This document shows, piece by piece, positions 10,322 to 21,221 of a stretch of 64,000 nucleotides of DNA (position 1 is its first letter; each line of letters begins with the position of its first letter). The notes below the pieces were generated by a model, which was not told the DNA's origin, did not search any database, and worked only from the letters and a program-made list of their open reading frames with translations. Both the position numbers and the translations under genes were made by a program. This DNA comes from Mycoplasmopsis iners ATCC 19705 (GTDB lineage Bacteria; Bacillota_I; Bacilli_A; Mycoplasmatales; Metamycoplasmataceae). The stretch spans positions 1 through 64,000 of the forward strand of contig NZ_JNJW01000002.1 in the NCBI RefSeq assembly GCF_000701805.1, written 5' to 3'.

Positions 10322-11446
10322 TTATTTAAGTTTATCAATTTTCTTTATGAACTCTGTGTTGGTGTCATCATTAAAGTCTTCTAGTGATGTAGCCATTTTT
10401 TTCATCTCTCTGCTTGATAATTTAGGCATTACAATTGACAATTTAATAATCAAGTCTCCTGCGCGGTTGCCTTTAACTATACCTTTGCCTTTAATGTTTA
10501 ATGTTTCACCATTATTGTAACTGTTTTTTAGTTTTAAATCAAAAGCACCATAAGGAGAAGGAATTTTAATTGTGTTTTCTTTAATAACATCTAAAAATGA
10601 AACTGGAAGTTCAATCATTAAATCTAAACCACGTTGTTTAAAATAAGGGTGATCGCTAACTACAAATCTTACAATCATGTCACCGGCAGGACCACCATTT
10701 TCACCTGGTTGACCATAACCATCTAATTTAATACCTTCACCGGTTTGAGTTCCCGGATTAATATTAAATGTAACAATTTTGCTTTTCTTTATATAAATTG
10801 AACCATGGCATTTTGGACAAACATCTTTAATGATTTTACCCTTACCACCACATTTAGCACATTGTTTTCTAACCATTTGTTGGCCAAATGGAGTATTTAA
10901 AACTTGATTAATAACTCCTTGACCATTGCAGTCTGGACAAGTTACAACATCGCTTGGATTTTTTGCTCCTGTTCCATTACATTCATCACAAAGTTCATAT
11001 TTTGTTAATGTTCTTTGAATTTTTTTACCATGAACAGCGTCAAGAAAACCAATTCTCATTTCTGCTTCAATATCTTCACCACGGATTGGCCCTGTTGGTT
11101 TTTGTTTTTTTCTACCAAAATTGCCAAATCCGCTAAAGAAATTGCCGAAGATATCACCTAAATCTTCACTAAAGTCACCGAAATTAATATTCATCCCACC
11201 AAAATTCATGCCACCGAAATTTGGTTGACCTTCAGCATTACCAAAACGATCATAATTTGCTCTTTTTTCTTTGTCGCTTAATACTTCATAAGCTTCGTTT
11301 AATTCTTGCATTTTTTGATCACTTGTGCCGTCTTTCAATTTGTCGGGGTGATATTGCATTGCTAATTTACGGTAAGCAGCTTTAATTTCTTGTTCTGTTG
11401 CTGTTTTGCTAACACCTAATACTTCATAAAAATCTTTTTTTGACAT
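10322..11446 (-). CDS. dnaJ: Chaperone protein DnaJ
   Basis: 374 residues, full-length type I Hsp40. The N-terminal J domain has the HPD motif that stimulates DnaK ATPase. A Gly/Phe-rich linker with GGMNFGGMN repeats follows. Four zinc-finger repeats follow: CDECNGTG, CPDCNGQG, CAKCGGKG and CPKCHGSI; the last is degenerate at its end. The C-terminal substrate-binding domain completes it. No UGA codons. Its promoter overlaps a degenerate CIRCE element, so HrcA heat-shock control is likely. Divergent from the small membrane protein at 11530. Confidence 0.97.
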   Translation of the reverse strand: MSKKDFYEVLGVSKTATEQEIKAAYRKLAMQYHPDKLKDGTSDQKMQELNEAYEVLSDKEKRANYDRFGNAEGQPNFGGMNFGGMNINFGDFSEDLGDIFGNFFSGFGNFGRKKQKPTGPIRGEDIEAEMRIGFLDAVHGKKIQRTLTKYELCDECNGTGAKNPSDVVTCPDCNGQGVINQVLNTPFGQQMVRKQCAKCGGKGKIIKDVCPKCHGSIYIKKSKIVTFNINPGTQTGEGIKLDGYGQPGENGGPAGDMIVRFVVSDHPYFKQRGLDLMIELPVSFLDVIKENTIKIPSPYGAFDLKLKNSYNNGETLNIKGKGIVKGNRAGDLIIKLSIVMPKLSSREMKKMATSLEDFNDDTNTEFIKKIDKLK

Positions 11447-11455
11447 GTAGAAATT

Positions 11456-11482
11456 TTAGCACAGAAGCTATTTATTTGCTAA
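11456..11482 (-). promoter_or_regulatory. Degenerate CIRCE-like heat-shock operator upstream of dnaJ
   Basis: TTAGCACAG, 9-base spacer, ATTTGCTAA. The spacing is exactly that of CIRCE (TTAGCACTC-N9-GAGTGCTAA), with 7 of 9 matches in the left half and 6 of 9 in the right. It starts 10 bp from the dnaJ ATG and covers the expected transcription start, so a bound HrcA could block initiation. No hrcA gene is in the window. Confidence 0.6.
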
Positions 11483-11483
11483 T

Positions 11484-11512
11484 ATATTATTTTAATTTTG
11501 TCATTTGTTCAA
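11484..11512 (-). promoter_or_regulatory. dnaJ promoter
   Basis: Leftward -35 TTGAAC (11507-11512) and -10 TAATAT (11484-11489) separated by 17 bp. The -10 abuts the CIRCE-like element. Both boxes are close to the sigma-70/RpoD consensus. Confidence 0.65.
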
Positions 11513-11529
11513 TTTAGTAAAATTAAGAC

Positions 11530-11928
11530 ATGAGATTACTAAAGAGCAAAAAAGCTAAAAAAGAAAATAAAAGCGTTGTTGAAGAACAAAATAAAAATGA
11601 AAACACTGACACAGTGACAATAATTTCTGTGCCAAATAAAAATAAAACTGATGATTTAATCGTAACTTCAATAATGGATGCTGAAGCAATGAAAATATTC
11701 AACCGTGATGAAATTGATAGTTTGTCTGATGACTTTCATGAAAAATTATTAGAAACAGCCATTAAAGATGCAATTTCAGATAAAACATACATTAAGAAAA
11801 GTAAAAGAAAAATGATTTTATCGTCTGTTTTGCTTTGATCAATTGTTATTATTTTGCTTGCTCTTTGTGTTATTCTAATTTGTACAATTTTAATTTGAGA
11901 TCGAACTCACCAAATTTTACCTAGTTAA
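11530..11928 (+). CDS. Small single-span membrane protein, unknown function
   Basis: 132 residues. A highly charged N-terminal part (Lys/Asn/Glu-rich, residues 1-95) is followed by one hydrophobic helix (about residues 100-122) and a short tail. Two UGA Trp codons lie in the C-terminal part. The topology suggests a cytoplasmic N-terminal domain anchored at its C-terminal end. Divergent from dnaJ, so the two 5' regions share 83 bp. It ends before a terminator. I recognise no family. Confidence 0.65.
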
Positions 11929-11932
11929 TTTT

Positions 11933-11952
11933 GCCTATAAAATAGGCTTTTT
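11933..11952 (+). terminator. Terminator after the small membrane protein gene
   Basis: Stem gccta / taggc with a 5-base loop, followed by five T. Confidence 0.65.
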
Positions 11953-11960
11953 GGAAAATA

Positions 11961-11989
11961 AAAAATATAGAAATTGCTTCTATATTTTT
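11961..11989 (-). terminator. Terminator of the leftward pgsA operon (bidirectional)
   Basis: Perfect 12-bp inverted repeat with A run and T run flanks; its edge overlaps the pgsA stop codon. Confidence 0.75.
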
Positions 11990-12743
11990 ATTTAAATTTA
12001 ATGAATTGTTTAACTGCCATGAAGTATTGAACTCCGCTAGCAATGCTAAAGCCTAACGCAACAATCAATGGTAAGTTAATCAAAATTATTCAAAGTGGCA
12101 TCAAGTCTGTTAATAACATTTTTGCCATTGTTTCAGGGCTGTTGTAAAGCGAAACGCCAATAATTAAAGTTAAAATTGTTCCAGCAGACATTAAAATTGT
12201 TTTAATTTTTCCTAGCAATTTTGCACTAACATCAATGTTGTGTTTAGACATTAAAGCTCTAAAACCGCTAACAATAAAGTCTCTAATTAAAAAGCCAGCT
12301 ACTAATCAAAGAGGTATTAATTGAAAACTATAATTATTTGGATAACCATGATCTGTTAAAGGGAATGATGTAAAAATAGCAGCACCAAAAAGTAAACCAA
12401 TTGTTGTAGTTACTTTATCGGCAATTGGGTCTCATAATTTACCGAAATTTGACACTAAATTGTATTTTCTTGCTAAGTAACCATCCACAAAGTCGGTGAT
12501 CATAGCCAAACTATAAAAAACAATAAATAATGAAATCATTGTAATTATTCCTGTTTGGTTAATTGCATATCCATTATCTACATCTCTATAATCCATGCCA
12601 TTTAAATTGTTTAAATCTATTTTAATACCATAAACATTGAAAAATGTTGCTATTAAAAGGCAGAATAAAGGAATTGTCAATACTAAACGAATTAGAGTTA
12701 ATAAATTAGGTAAATACTGCGGAATTTTTACAGTTTTGTTCAT
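11988..12743 (-). CDS. pgsA: CDP-diacylglycerol-glycerol-3-phosphate 3-phosphatidyltransferase
   Basis: 251 residues, integral membrane enzyme with four or more helices. It makes phosphatidylglycerophosphate from CDP-diacylglycerol and glycerol-3-phosphate. The CDP-alcohol phosphotransferase signature is complete: DG-x2-AR-x8-G-x3-D-x3-D (DGYLARKYNLVSNFGKLWDP and then IADK). A roughly 40-residue polar loop (about residues 37-72) after the first helix is longer than usual. UGA encodes Trp in the signature. Its ATG overlaps the stop of the upstream gene by one base. gpsA, elsewhere in this window, would supply its glycerol-3-phosphate substrate. Confidence 0.92.
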
Positions 12744-13315
12744 TATTTTAACTCCTTCGCATAAAATTCAGCTGCTTCATTTTTTGCCGAAATAATTTCT
12801 TCATCGTTTTCAACATCTTCGTATTCGGCAAACATTGTGCTAATTTTGTTGATTGTATCAACTAGCTTTTTATCTCATAAATTGCTTCTTGTGTCCCTTA
12901 AATTAATAAAGCAATCCAAAAGTTCGTTTAATGAATCTGCGCCAACAATATATTCTTTAAAATCTTTATCGTTTTGAATTGATTCTAAGTATAAATGTGC
13001 TGTTTTGGTAATTTCACCCATTGTATATTTACCAATTGAAGGTTCAAAATCATTTAACTTCTCTGCATTTTCTTTAATTAAATAATGAAGTTTTGCAACG
13101 AAAATTTTCTTGTGGTATTGTGCTTTATTTTCAAAAATAAGTTTGTTCTTTTTAATTCTATTTTTCTTAACTCTGTCTTTGACAGCTGAATAAATTACAA
13201 AAATAACAATTAAAGCAACAACAACACCTAAAATTATTCATGTTCCATAACCAGCAACTCCTGATGATTGAGTTTGTGTTGAGCCAGTTGTTGCGGTGTT
13301 AAAATATGTGGTCAT
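12743..13315 (-). CDS. Single-span membrane protein with cytoplasmic helical domain, unknown
   Basis: 190 residues. A short Thr/Ser/Gln-rich N-terminus is followed by one hydrophobic helix (about residues 24-44, ending VIFVIYSAV), a very basic stretch, and about 130 residues of charged helical sequence. There is no lipobox. Probable topology is N-out, C-in. It is the first gene of a two-gene operon with pgsA (1-bp overlap, ATAATG) and has a strong GGAGG ribosome site. No family recognised. Confidence 0.7.
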
Positions 13316-13404
13316 ATTCCCTCCAGAAATTTTTAAAATTTTTAAGTTATTATATTATATATTAATATGTAATTATAATATGTTTTGATTATGGAGAAAG
13401 ACTT

Positions 13405-14481
13405 ATGAATAAACTTAAGACTGAAGAAAAAATTAAACAAGAAACCTGAAACTTATTTAAAGAAATTGGCATTATAGTTACTTCCGATGCTGAAATTCCA
13501 ATTAAAAATCCAAAACGTAAATGATTTATTTATATTTTAAGAAATATTTATGCTGCTTTTATTGCCACAATAATTCTCTTGTCTTTTTCAACATTTCTTT
13601 TATTGAAAAATAGCACATCAATAGCAACTTCATCAATAGCAGTAACTATCGAAATCATCACTTTTATAGTGCTTTTGGTCGATATTGTTCTTAGAGCAAT
13701 AACTTTTCCAACAAGAGATCCTAAATATAAAAAGTTATGAACAAGCCAATTAAGATTTTTCATAACTTCACCGTTTTGAATTTCATTTTTATCATTATTG
13801 CCTTCTTTTTCAGTTATCAATGTTTGAACAGGTTCGAATGAAACTATTGGTTTTTTCGATTATTTAAGAAACTTCAAAGTCGTAAGAATTCTAAGAATTT
13901 TCTTGCTTCTAAATATGTTTGCAACAATCAAAAGCATTTCTAAATCATTAGGCACACAAAAATACATTCTTTATTATGCTTCAATTGCTATTGTCTTAAT
14001 TCTTTTGGTTTTCTCATTAACTATTTGATATAGTGAAACAGCTTATGCTCAAGCAATGGTTGCTCAACACAACGCTAGTCATCCAGATAATTTAATAACT
14101 TTAGAAGATTATTATGCTCAAAATAGTAATTTAGTTCATACATATTGAGATTCAGTTTACTTTACTTCAATTACTTTAACAACTATTGGTTATGGTGATT
14201 TTGTGCCTCATAGTCCAACCACTAAAATGGTTATTCCTATAATTTCAATTATTGGAATCGCCTTAATTACTATGCCTGGTGGTATTATTGCTGCTTCAGT
14301 CTTAGATGTTCTAAATAGCAGAAAAAAACAGCCAGCACAGGTGGCGCTTTCAAGTGAACAAACTAAAGAAATTGCAGAATTAATAGAAAAAGAAATTCAA
14401 AATAGAGTTGATTTAATCATTAAACAACAAACTAATAACGATATTAACAACACTAAAAATTCAAACCAAAGCAATCAATAA
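13405..14481 (+). CDS. Voltage-gated-type potassium channel, six-helix with selectivity filter
   Basis: 358 residues. The K+ selectivity filter TTIGYGDF lies between the last two of six hydrophobic helices. An S4-like helix carries basic residues at regular spacing (RNFKVVRILRIF), so a voltage-sensor domain is likely. The C-terminal 60 residues are polar and may form an oligomerising helix. About ten UGA Trp codons are needed. The start at 13405 follows GGAGAAAG; a -10 TATAAT lies at 13374-13379. Function as a K+-selective channel follows from the filter; gating is inferred. Followed by tRNA-Ser 28 bp downstream. Confidence 0.9.
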
Positions 14482-14509
14482 TTAATGTGTTAAAATTTAA
14501 ATGATTGCT

Positions 14510-14599
14510 GGGCGATTGCTTGAGTGGCTGAAAAGGACGGTCTCGAAAATCGTTAACGTTGCAAGACGTTCAAGGGTTCAAATCCCTTATCGCCCGCCA
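14510..14599 (+). tRNA. tRNA-Ser (anticodon CGA)
   Basis: Seven-bp acceptor stem GGGCGAT/ATCGCCC, long variable arm typical of serine tRNAs, anticodon loop CTCGAAA, T-loop GGTTCAAATCC, encoded CCA. It reads UCG. Confidence 0.93.
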
Positions 14600-14623
14600 T
14601 ATGCAAATAATATGCTTAAATAA

Positions 14624-14669
14624 CACTTGGTGTATTTTAGAGATATCTAAAATGCGCCAAGTTTTTTTG
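14624..14669 (+). terminator. Terminator after tRNA-Ser
   Basis: Long stem (acttgg...ccaagt with inner tattttaga/tctaaaat pairs) followed by seven T. Confidence 0.8.
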
Positions 14670-14700
14670 TTCCTTATAATAAAAGTTTGCATTTAAGATT

Positions 14701-14986
14701 TTAATTTTATGCTACTAAGTGGGAAATGTAAAAATTAACGATTGAGCTTTTTCACAGGCGAATTAGAAAAATAAAGAATGCAGATAACACTTCTGAATTT
14801 TTTAAATTATTTCATTTTAACCATGTGTGTTAAAGTTCTAATTAATTGTGAAACATATGATGATTAGTTGTCATATCATGTGAATAATTTGTAAAGTTTT
14901 TCGCTATTTGTTTATTGAATTTTAGTTTAAGTGGCATCAAAAATTGAAACATAGCGTGGATCAATAATGCCTGACGAAACAATTTT
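14701..14986. repeat. Diverged repeat copy A: duplicate of the gap 3' end and downstream flank
   Basis: This stretch aligns colinearly with 15561-15847 (copy B) with scattered substitutions and a few indels. Shared landmarks are ttaattttatgctactaa at the left end, cacaggcgaattagaaaaat, and the gap C-terminal coding region. Similarity fades after the segment gaaacaattt in both copies. Confidence 0.85.
14807..14986 (-). pseudogene. Decayed fragment of the gap C-terminus
   Basis: The leftward frame matches the last about 60 codons of gap, including the terminal segment LIRTLTxMVKMK and the same stop position, but contains in-frame stop codons. The codon GAA of the intact gene (in YDNESS) is TAA here, and a second TAA lies in the DATLTKI region. 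No start codon or 5' part exists. It is a dead partial duplicate of the neighbouring glyceraldehyde-3-phosphate dehydrogenase gene, inside repeat copy A. Confidence 0.85.
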
Positions 14987-15100
14987 GTTCGTTTAATATC
15001 CCAATTTTCCAAGTTGGAAGCTCATTTTTATAATTTTAAACTCTACTTATTAACTTTATAAATATAATTATTAATATATTAATTAATTATTGGGAAAATT

Positions 15101-15413
15101 ATGAAAAAAATTAAAACTTTTTTGAAAATGACATCAATTTCAGGTATGACATTAATTCCTGTGGCATTTGTTGCTTCTTGTGAAAATTCTAAACAAAAAG
15201 AGGCTAAAAGTTTAATTGAAGAATTTGAAAGTCTTTTAAAAGAGATAGGGGGGAGATGCAGCAGCTCCTTATGTGGCAGTATTTAGTGCTGCTAAAGAAA
15301 AGATTAAAAATGCTAACGATGAAGAACTTGACGCGATTATTGCAAGCTTCAAAGAATTAATAAAACAAGTAAAAAACCTTAAAGCTTCAATGGCAAATTC
15401 AAACACAGATTAA
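15101..15413 (+). pseudogene. Small lipoprotein gene with frameshift at a G6 tract (off-phase or decayed)
   Basis: The N-terminus is a typical mycoplasma lipoprotein signal, MKKIKTFLKM through VAFVASC, with lipobox Cys at residue 27. The reading frame as given stops at 15286 after 61 residues. Just before this, 15248-15253 is a run of six G. Removing one G keeps the frame open to the TAA at 15411-15413 and gives about 103 residues with a helical, Ala/Lys-rich C-terminus (VFSAAKEKIKNA, ELIKQVKNLKASMANS). This fits slipped-strand phase variation, but fixed decay or a sequencing error would look the same. It lies between the two gap-end repeats and has its own terminator. Confidence 0.7.
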
Positions 15414-15418
15414 AATAT

Positions 15419-15446
15419 AAAAAATTGGGGTTAACCCAATTTTTAA
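15419..15446 (+). terminator. Terminator after the small lipoprotein gene
   Basis: Stem aaaattggg / cccaatttt around ttaa, followed by T. Its presence right after the frame-restored stop supports 15413 as the original gene end. Confidence 0.75.
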
Positions 15447-15560
15447 ATTTCATCTGGAAGTTTCCCATGTTTCCAAGTTGGATATCATTTTCAATGATAA
15501 AGTACTTATTTACAGGAGTATTTACATTTTATTTAAGTAATATTAATAACATTTTATCTT

Positions 15561-16675
<1,115 letters not shown>

Positions 16676-16811
16676 TTTTCTCCTTATTTTAATAATTGAA
16701 TAATTAATAAGTGATTTCTAGCATAGCTAGAAAAAGCTTTCTTATAAATTTTATTAAAAAAATCAATTTAAAAAATAAATATGTAAAAATAAAATTGCGA
16801 AAAAATAATGT

Positions 16812-16841
16812 AAAAAAGCACAAAATTTATTTTTTTTGTGC
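16812..16841 (-). terminator. Terminator overlapping the end of tsaD
   Basis: Stem gcacaaaa 16818-16825 / ttttgtgc 16834-16841, then T residues leftward. The stop codon (16827-16829) is in the loop. It closes the six-gene operon. Confidence 0.75.
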
Positions 16842-17783
16842 CTTTTCACTTGTTTTTCTTTCTAAAATCTGTTTATATGCACACATGGCAATCATTGCGC
16901 CGTTGTCTGTTGAATACTTTAAATTTGGAATTATTGCTTTAGGGCTTAATTTAAGAAATTCTGACCTTAAAAATGAGTTAGCACTAACACCTCCGGCTAG
17001 TACTAAAGAATTAAACGAAAATTGTTCCATGGCAATCTTAACTTTAGAAATTAAATATTCAACAGCAATTTTTTGGAATGAAACTGCCAATTTTGTTTCA
17101 TCCAATTTATTATTTCTGCTAATTGAATTAGCATACAAATTAATAACTTGTGATTTTAGTCCGCTGAATGAAAAATCTAATTCATTTTCTGTTTTAGGTG
17201 TTGTTAATTTATAAAAATCATCTTGATATTGTTGATAAATCTTATCTATTATTGGACCGCCTGGAAAGCCAAGACCTAATTTTGTGCTAACTTTGTCAAA
17301 AGCTTCGCCAACTGCATCGTCTAGTGTTTGTCCCAAAACACTTATTTCATAGGCACTTTGTGCCAACATTAATTGTGTGTGCCCGCCTGAAACTAATAAA
17401 CAAAGTGCAGGATATTTTATTTCATTATCAATTGCTGCTGAATAAAAATGTCCTTCCAAATGATCAATAGGAATTAATGGTTTATCAAGCGCAAGTGAAA
17501 GCGCACTAGCAAATAAATAACCTATTTGTAATGTTCCTATTAATCCAGGTTTTTGTGTATAAGCAATATAATCAATTGTTGATAAGTCGATTTTATTCAT
17601 CAACATTTTTTGAATTAGACTAATATTTTTAACATGTTCTCTTGAAGACAATTCCGGGATTGTTCCGCCAAATTCTTTAAAAATATCTATTTGGCTAATA
17701 GAAATTAATTCTAAAACCTTGCCATCTTCCAAAACCGCAATTGAAGTGTCATCATGGCTGGTTTCAATACCTAAAATTCTCAT
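16827..17783 (-). CDS. tsaD: tRNA N6-threonylcarbamoyladenosine transferase TsaD
   Basis: 318 residues. TsaD transfers threonylcarbamoyl to A37 of ANN-decoding tRNAs, working with TsaB and TsaE, both present at the right end of this window. It has the N-terminal GIETSHDDTS, the metal-binding HLEGH (family pattern HxEGH), LVSGGHTQL and the late GGVSANSFLR motif. Standard bacterial length is about 335, so it is slightly short at the C-terminus. Starts 5 bp after the glyA stop. Last gene of rarA-pheS-ung-pheT-glyA-tsaD. Confidence 0.95.
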   Translation of the reverse strand: MRILGIETSHDDTSIAVLEDGKVLELISISQIDIFKEFGGTIPELSSREHVKNISLIQKMLMNKIDLSTIDYIAYTQKPGLIGTLQIGYLFASALSLALDKPLIPIDHLEGHFYSAAIDNEIKYPALCLLVSGGHTQLMLAQSAYEISVLGQTLDDAVGEAFDKVSTKLGLGFPGGPIIDKIYQQYQDDFYKLTTPKTENELDFSFSGLKSQVINLYANSISRNNKLDETKLAVSFQKIAVEYLISKVKIAMEQFSFNSLVLAGGVSANSFLRSEFLKLSPKAIIPNLKYSTDNGAMIAMCAYKQILERKTSEKAQKK

Positions 17784-17788
17784 TAAGT

Positions 17789-19030
17789 TTAATAAGCTTT
17801 CTTAATAGGGAATTTTTTAGTTCATTTTTTGATTAATTTCATTATTTTACTTACTCTCTTAGTATCTTCGAGAATTGCAAAACCTTTTGATAAGATTTCA
17901 TGCATTATGTTTGCTAAGTCTTCTCAAGGTTCAAAGTTTCTTGAGGTCATAGCTGGAGTTCCTAAACGAATACCTGAAGTAATCATAGGGCTTAATGGAT
18001 CATTCGGAATTGTATTTTTGTTAACGGTAATATTGAAATTTGCCAATAAATTAGCTGCTTCTTTACCTGTTAAATTATAAGATTTATGAACATCAATAGT
18101 GAAAAGGTGGTTATCAGTTCCGCCTGAAACTAAAACTGCTCCTTTTTTGATAAATGCATTAGAAAATCTTTTGGCATTTGTAACTATTTTATAGGCATAT
18201 TCTTTAAATGAAGGTTTTAATGCCTCGCCAAATGCAACTGCTTTTCCGGCTATTTGGTGAACTAATGGACCACCTTGAAAACCAGGGAATACTCAACGAT
18301 TCATTTTTTTGGCAATTTCTTCATCATTAGTCATAATGATAGCGCCTCTAGCACCTCTAAGTGTTTTGTGAGTCGTTGAAGTTATGATATCAGCATAATT
18401 TACAGGAGATGGATGAACGCCACCAACAATTAAACCAGCTATATGAGCAATATCAGCCATTAATTTTGCACCACAAGCATCTGCTATTTCTCTAAATTTT
18501 TTGAAGTCTATTAATCTTGAATAAGCAGAATAACCAGTAATGATTAATTTTGGCTTTTCTCTCATTGCTATTTCCATAATTGCATCATAATCTAAATAAC
18601 CATTTTCATCTGTTTCATAGGCAACTGAGTGAAAATATGTTCCACTAAATGTAATCTTATAACCATGAGTTAAATGACCGCCAGAAGTTAATGAAAGACC
18701 CATTATTTTGTCGCCTGGATTACAAATAGTTGCTAAAGCAGCAGCATTTGCAGTTGAGCCAGAATATGGTTGAACGTTGACATATTTAACACCAAATAAT
18801 TCTTTTAGTCTTTCTTTAGCAGTTTCTTCAACTACATCAACATATTCACAACCACCGTAGTATCTTTTAGTTGGATAACCCTCAGCATATTTGTTTGTTA
18901 AAATTGATCCCACTGCTTTTAAAACATCTTGACTTACATAGTTTTCGCTAGCTATTAATTCAATATGATCTTTTTGTCTCTTATTTTCTTGATTGATTGC
19001 TTTTTGAATAATTTTGTCATGCATCTTCAT
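17789..19030 (-). CDS. glyA: Serine hydroxymethyltransferase
   Basis: 413 residues, normal length. This PLP enzyme interconverts serine and glycine with tetrahydrofolate and feeds one-carbon units to formylmethionyl-tRNA synthesis (fmt is in this window). The PLP lysine lies in [12 protein letters not shown]. The N-terminal [10 protein letters not shown] and the [15 protein letters not shown] motif are intact. UGA encodes Trp in [13 protein letters not shown] chose ATG 19028-19030 (MKMHDK) because AGGAG sits 7 bases upstream; a TTG two codons earlier is possible but less likely. Confidence 0.96.
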
Positions 19031-19040
19031 AATCAATCTC

Positions 19041-21221
19041 CTATTTATTGTATTTATTATTAAGATTGTTAATTTCTTCAGCTTCAGCAGTAATTCTTAA
19101 TGTAACGTTGTTTTTGTTTTCTTTTTCAAATTCATCAAGTCATTCAATTGAAAAGACATTTGCAACCTGTTTTATTTCATCAATTTTGTCTTTTATACTT
19201 ACGTGTGGATCTAAAGCGAAAGTTAAATCAATATTTTTTAATGGTTCATTAATATATTCTTTAAATAGAGTTTTTGATGCTTCTTTTTCAAGAGCTTTGA
19301 ATTCAGCAATTATTACACCTGTTTTGTCATAAGCAGGATTAATTTTACCTATTCAGCCTATGAAATTGTTATTTTGGTAAATTTTAGCTGAAACATTTGG
19401 GTGAATAAATTTATTGTCTTTAAAAGGAACGAAACTTAAATTGTCAGTATTTAAAATATTAGCAATGTTAGCTTTCATTTCATCAAATGATTTAGCATTC
19501 GACATTAAACCATATACATATTGATTTAAATTAATCATTCCTGATTCAAAAAAGCTAAATTTGTTCATTTTACGTTTTATGTTGTATTCAGCTACTTCTA
19601 ACAATGAAGCTATTAATGAATTTCTTACCACTTCACGTTCTAATGAAACAAAAGTATCAAGTTCAATATTTTCTTCAAAATCGAATGGATTGAAAATATT
19701 TTTTTCTTTGCTAATTAAACTAAATGTTCTAATTTCTTGATAACCCATTGCTTTAAGATTGTTTTTAATGTTTTTTGTCTTTAAAACAGTTGGATTGGTC
19801 AAAATAGGGGCAACTGGTTTAAAGTTATCGTAACCATAAAATCTAAAGTATTCTTCAATAATATCTTCATAATTAGCAATGTCGCTTCTGTAAGCTGGAG
19901 CAACAATTCTATTTTTATCAATTGAAAAGCCGATTTGTCTTAATTGAGTTTCAACGCTACTAAATTGATTTAATTCTTTTACATCCATATTAGCATATGT
20001 TGCTAATTTGTGACGGTTTTGAATGATATTAACTTGCTTACTTGCTTTAGGTAAATTAATAAACTGGCTAATTCTTTGTTTATCATCATGTGCTTTATAA
20101 ACCAAGTATTTCATTCCCATTCTTACCATTTCTTTATTAATGCCTCTTGATCCTTGAATTGAAGAATTTGAATCTAATTTAATTTGTTTAGCTGTTAATC
20201 TAACTGCTTTGTTATCGAATGAACCTATTTCAAAGGCAATTTCATTACTTTTTTTATTTACTGATGTGGCTTCTAATCCCATTACTGAAGCTAAAGATAT
20301 AGGAGAATTCTCATCTTTAATAACTAATGCATTGTTTAATACAACTTCTTTTTTACCTAAAATTTCCACTTTGCCTGAATAATATTCGCAAGTAATATTA
20401 TGACCGATCTTGTTTGAATCATAAGCGTGTGTTGGCGCTCCGGTTAATAATAAATTCACATTTGTTATATCAATTGCTCAAATGCCTTTGGCTTCAATAT
20501 TGTGTTTTGCTAAAAATAATTGATCTTCTAACTTAGTTTCATTATTTTTTACCTTAACTTCTAAGAATGCTAAAGCATTAGCTTCATTTTTGTTAACTTT
20601 AATTTTTGATCTAAAATCAGCATCAAGTTTTCTATTTCAATTGAATCATTTGAATTCAGTATTGTAATAAGCAGCTAATTCCAGTGCTAAAACATAGTAT
20701 GAATTAATGTCTGCTCTATTTGATGGTGTTGTTATATCAATAATATAATCATCTAATTCAAAATATTCAATTGGATCTGTGTCTAAATTAAATTTCCCAC
20801 CTTTTATCATTACTAAATCATCTTCTGAATATGGTAATTTAGTAATATCAAAACCTAATTCAGGAAAACCTGAAAGCATTCCTTGAGAAACAATTCCACC
20901 CATTTTTTTAGCAGCAAATGTAATGTCTCCTAATTGTGCACCTTCTACGAAAGCAACTGTGAAATAGCCTTTTTTGGCATTTTGTGCAACTGTTTGAATT
21001 GTTATTTCACCAGTGTTAGTTAATAATTTAACTACATTTAGAGTTTGAGAATTAGGGTTTTTATAAACATCAAGAACTTTAGCAAATTTAATACCTTTGG
21101 CTTTTGTAAATGGTTTAATGCTTTCTACTTCATAGCCTAAATTATTAATTGCTTTTTCCACGGTTGTATCAAGTTTAATATTAGGTAAAAATTTATTTAA
21201 TTGTTTTAATGAAATTAACAT
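19041..21221 (-). CDS. pheT: Phenylalanyl-tRNA synthetase beta subunit
   Basis: 726 residues. It forms the alpha2-beta2 PheRS with PheS. The N-terminal EMAP/tRNA-binding-like domain (residues about 40-150) is followed by the B3/B4 editing region and B5 domain, a catalytic-like core, and a C-terminal anticodon-binding ferredoxin-fold domain ([10 protein letters not shown]). It is somewhat shorter than Bacillus PheT (about 800), as usual in mycoplasmas. Several UGA Trp codons. The ATG overlaps the ung stop by 7 bp, so ung is wedged between the two synthetase subunits. Confidence 0.95.

Noticed and set aside
14701-15560. Complete insertion sequence around the lipoprotein gene
   Set aside because: The flanking repeats are direct, partly coding (gap end) and diverged; no transposase or terminal inverted repeats are present.
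16711-17214. 167-codon rightward open frame over tsaD
   Set aside because: It is antisense to the conserved tsaD gene and its translation has no family character; it is a shadow frame.
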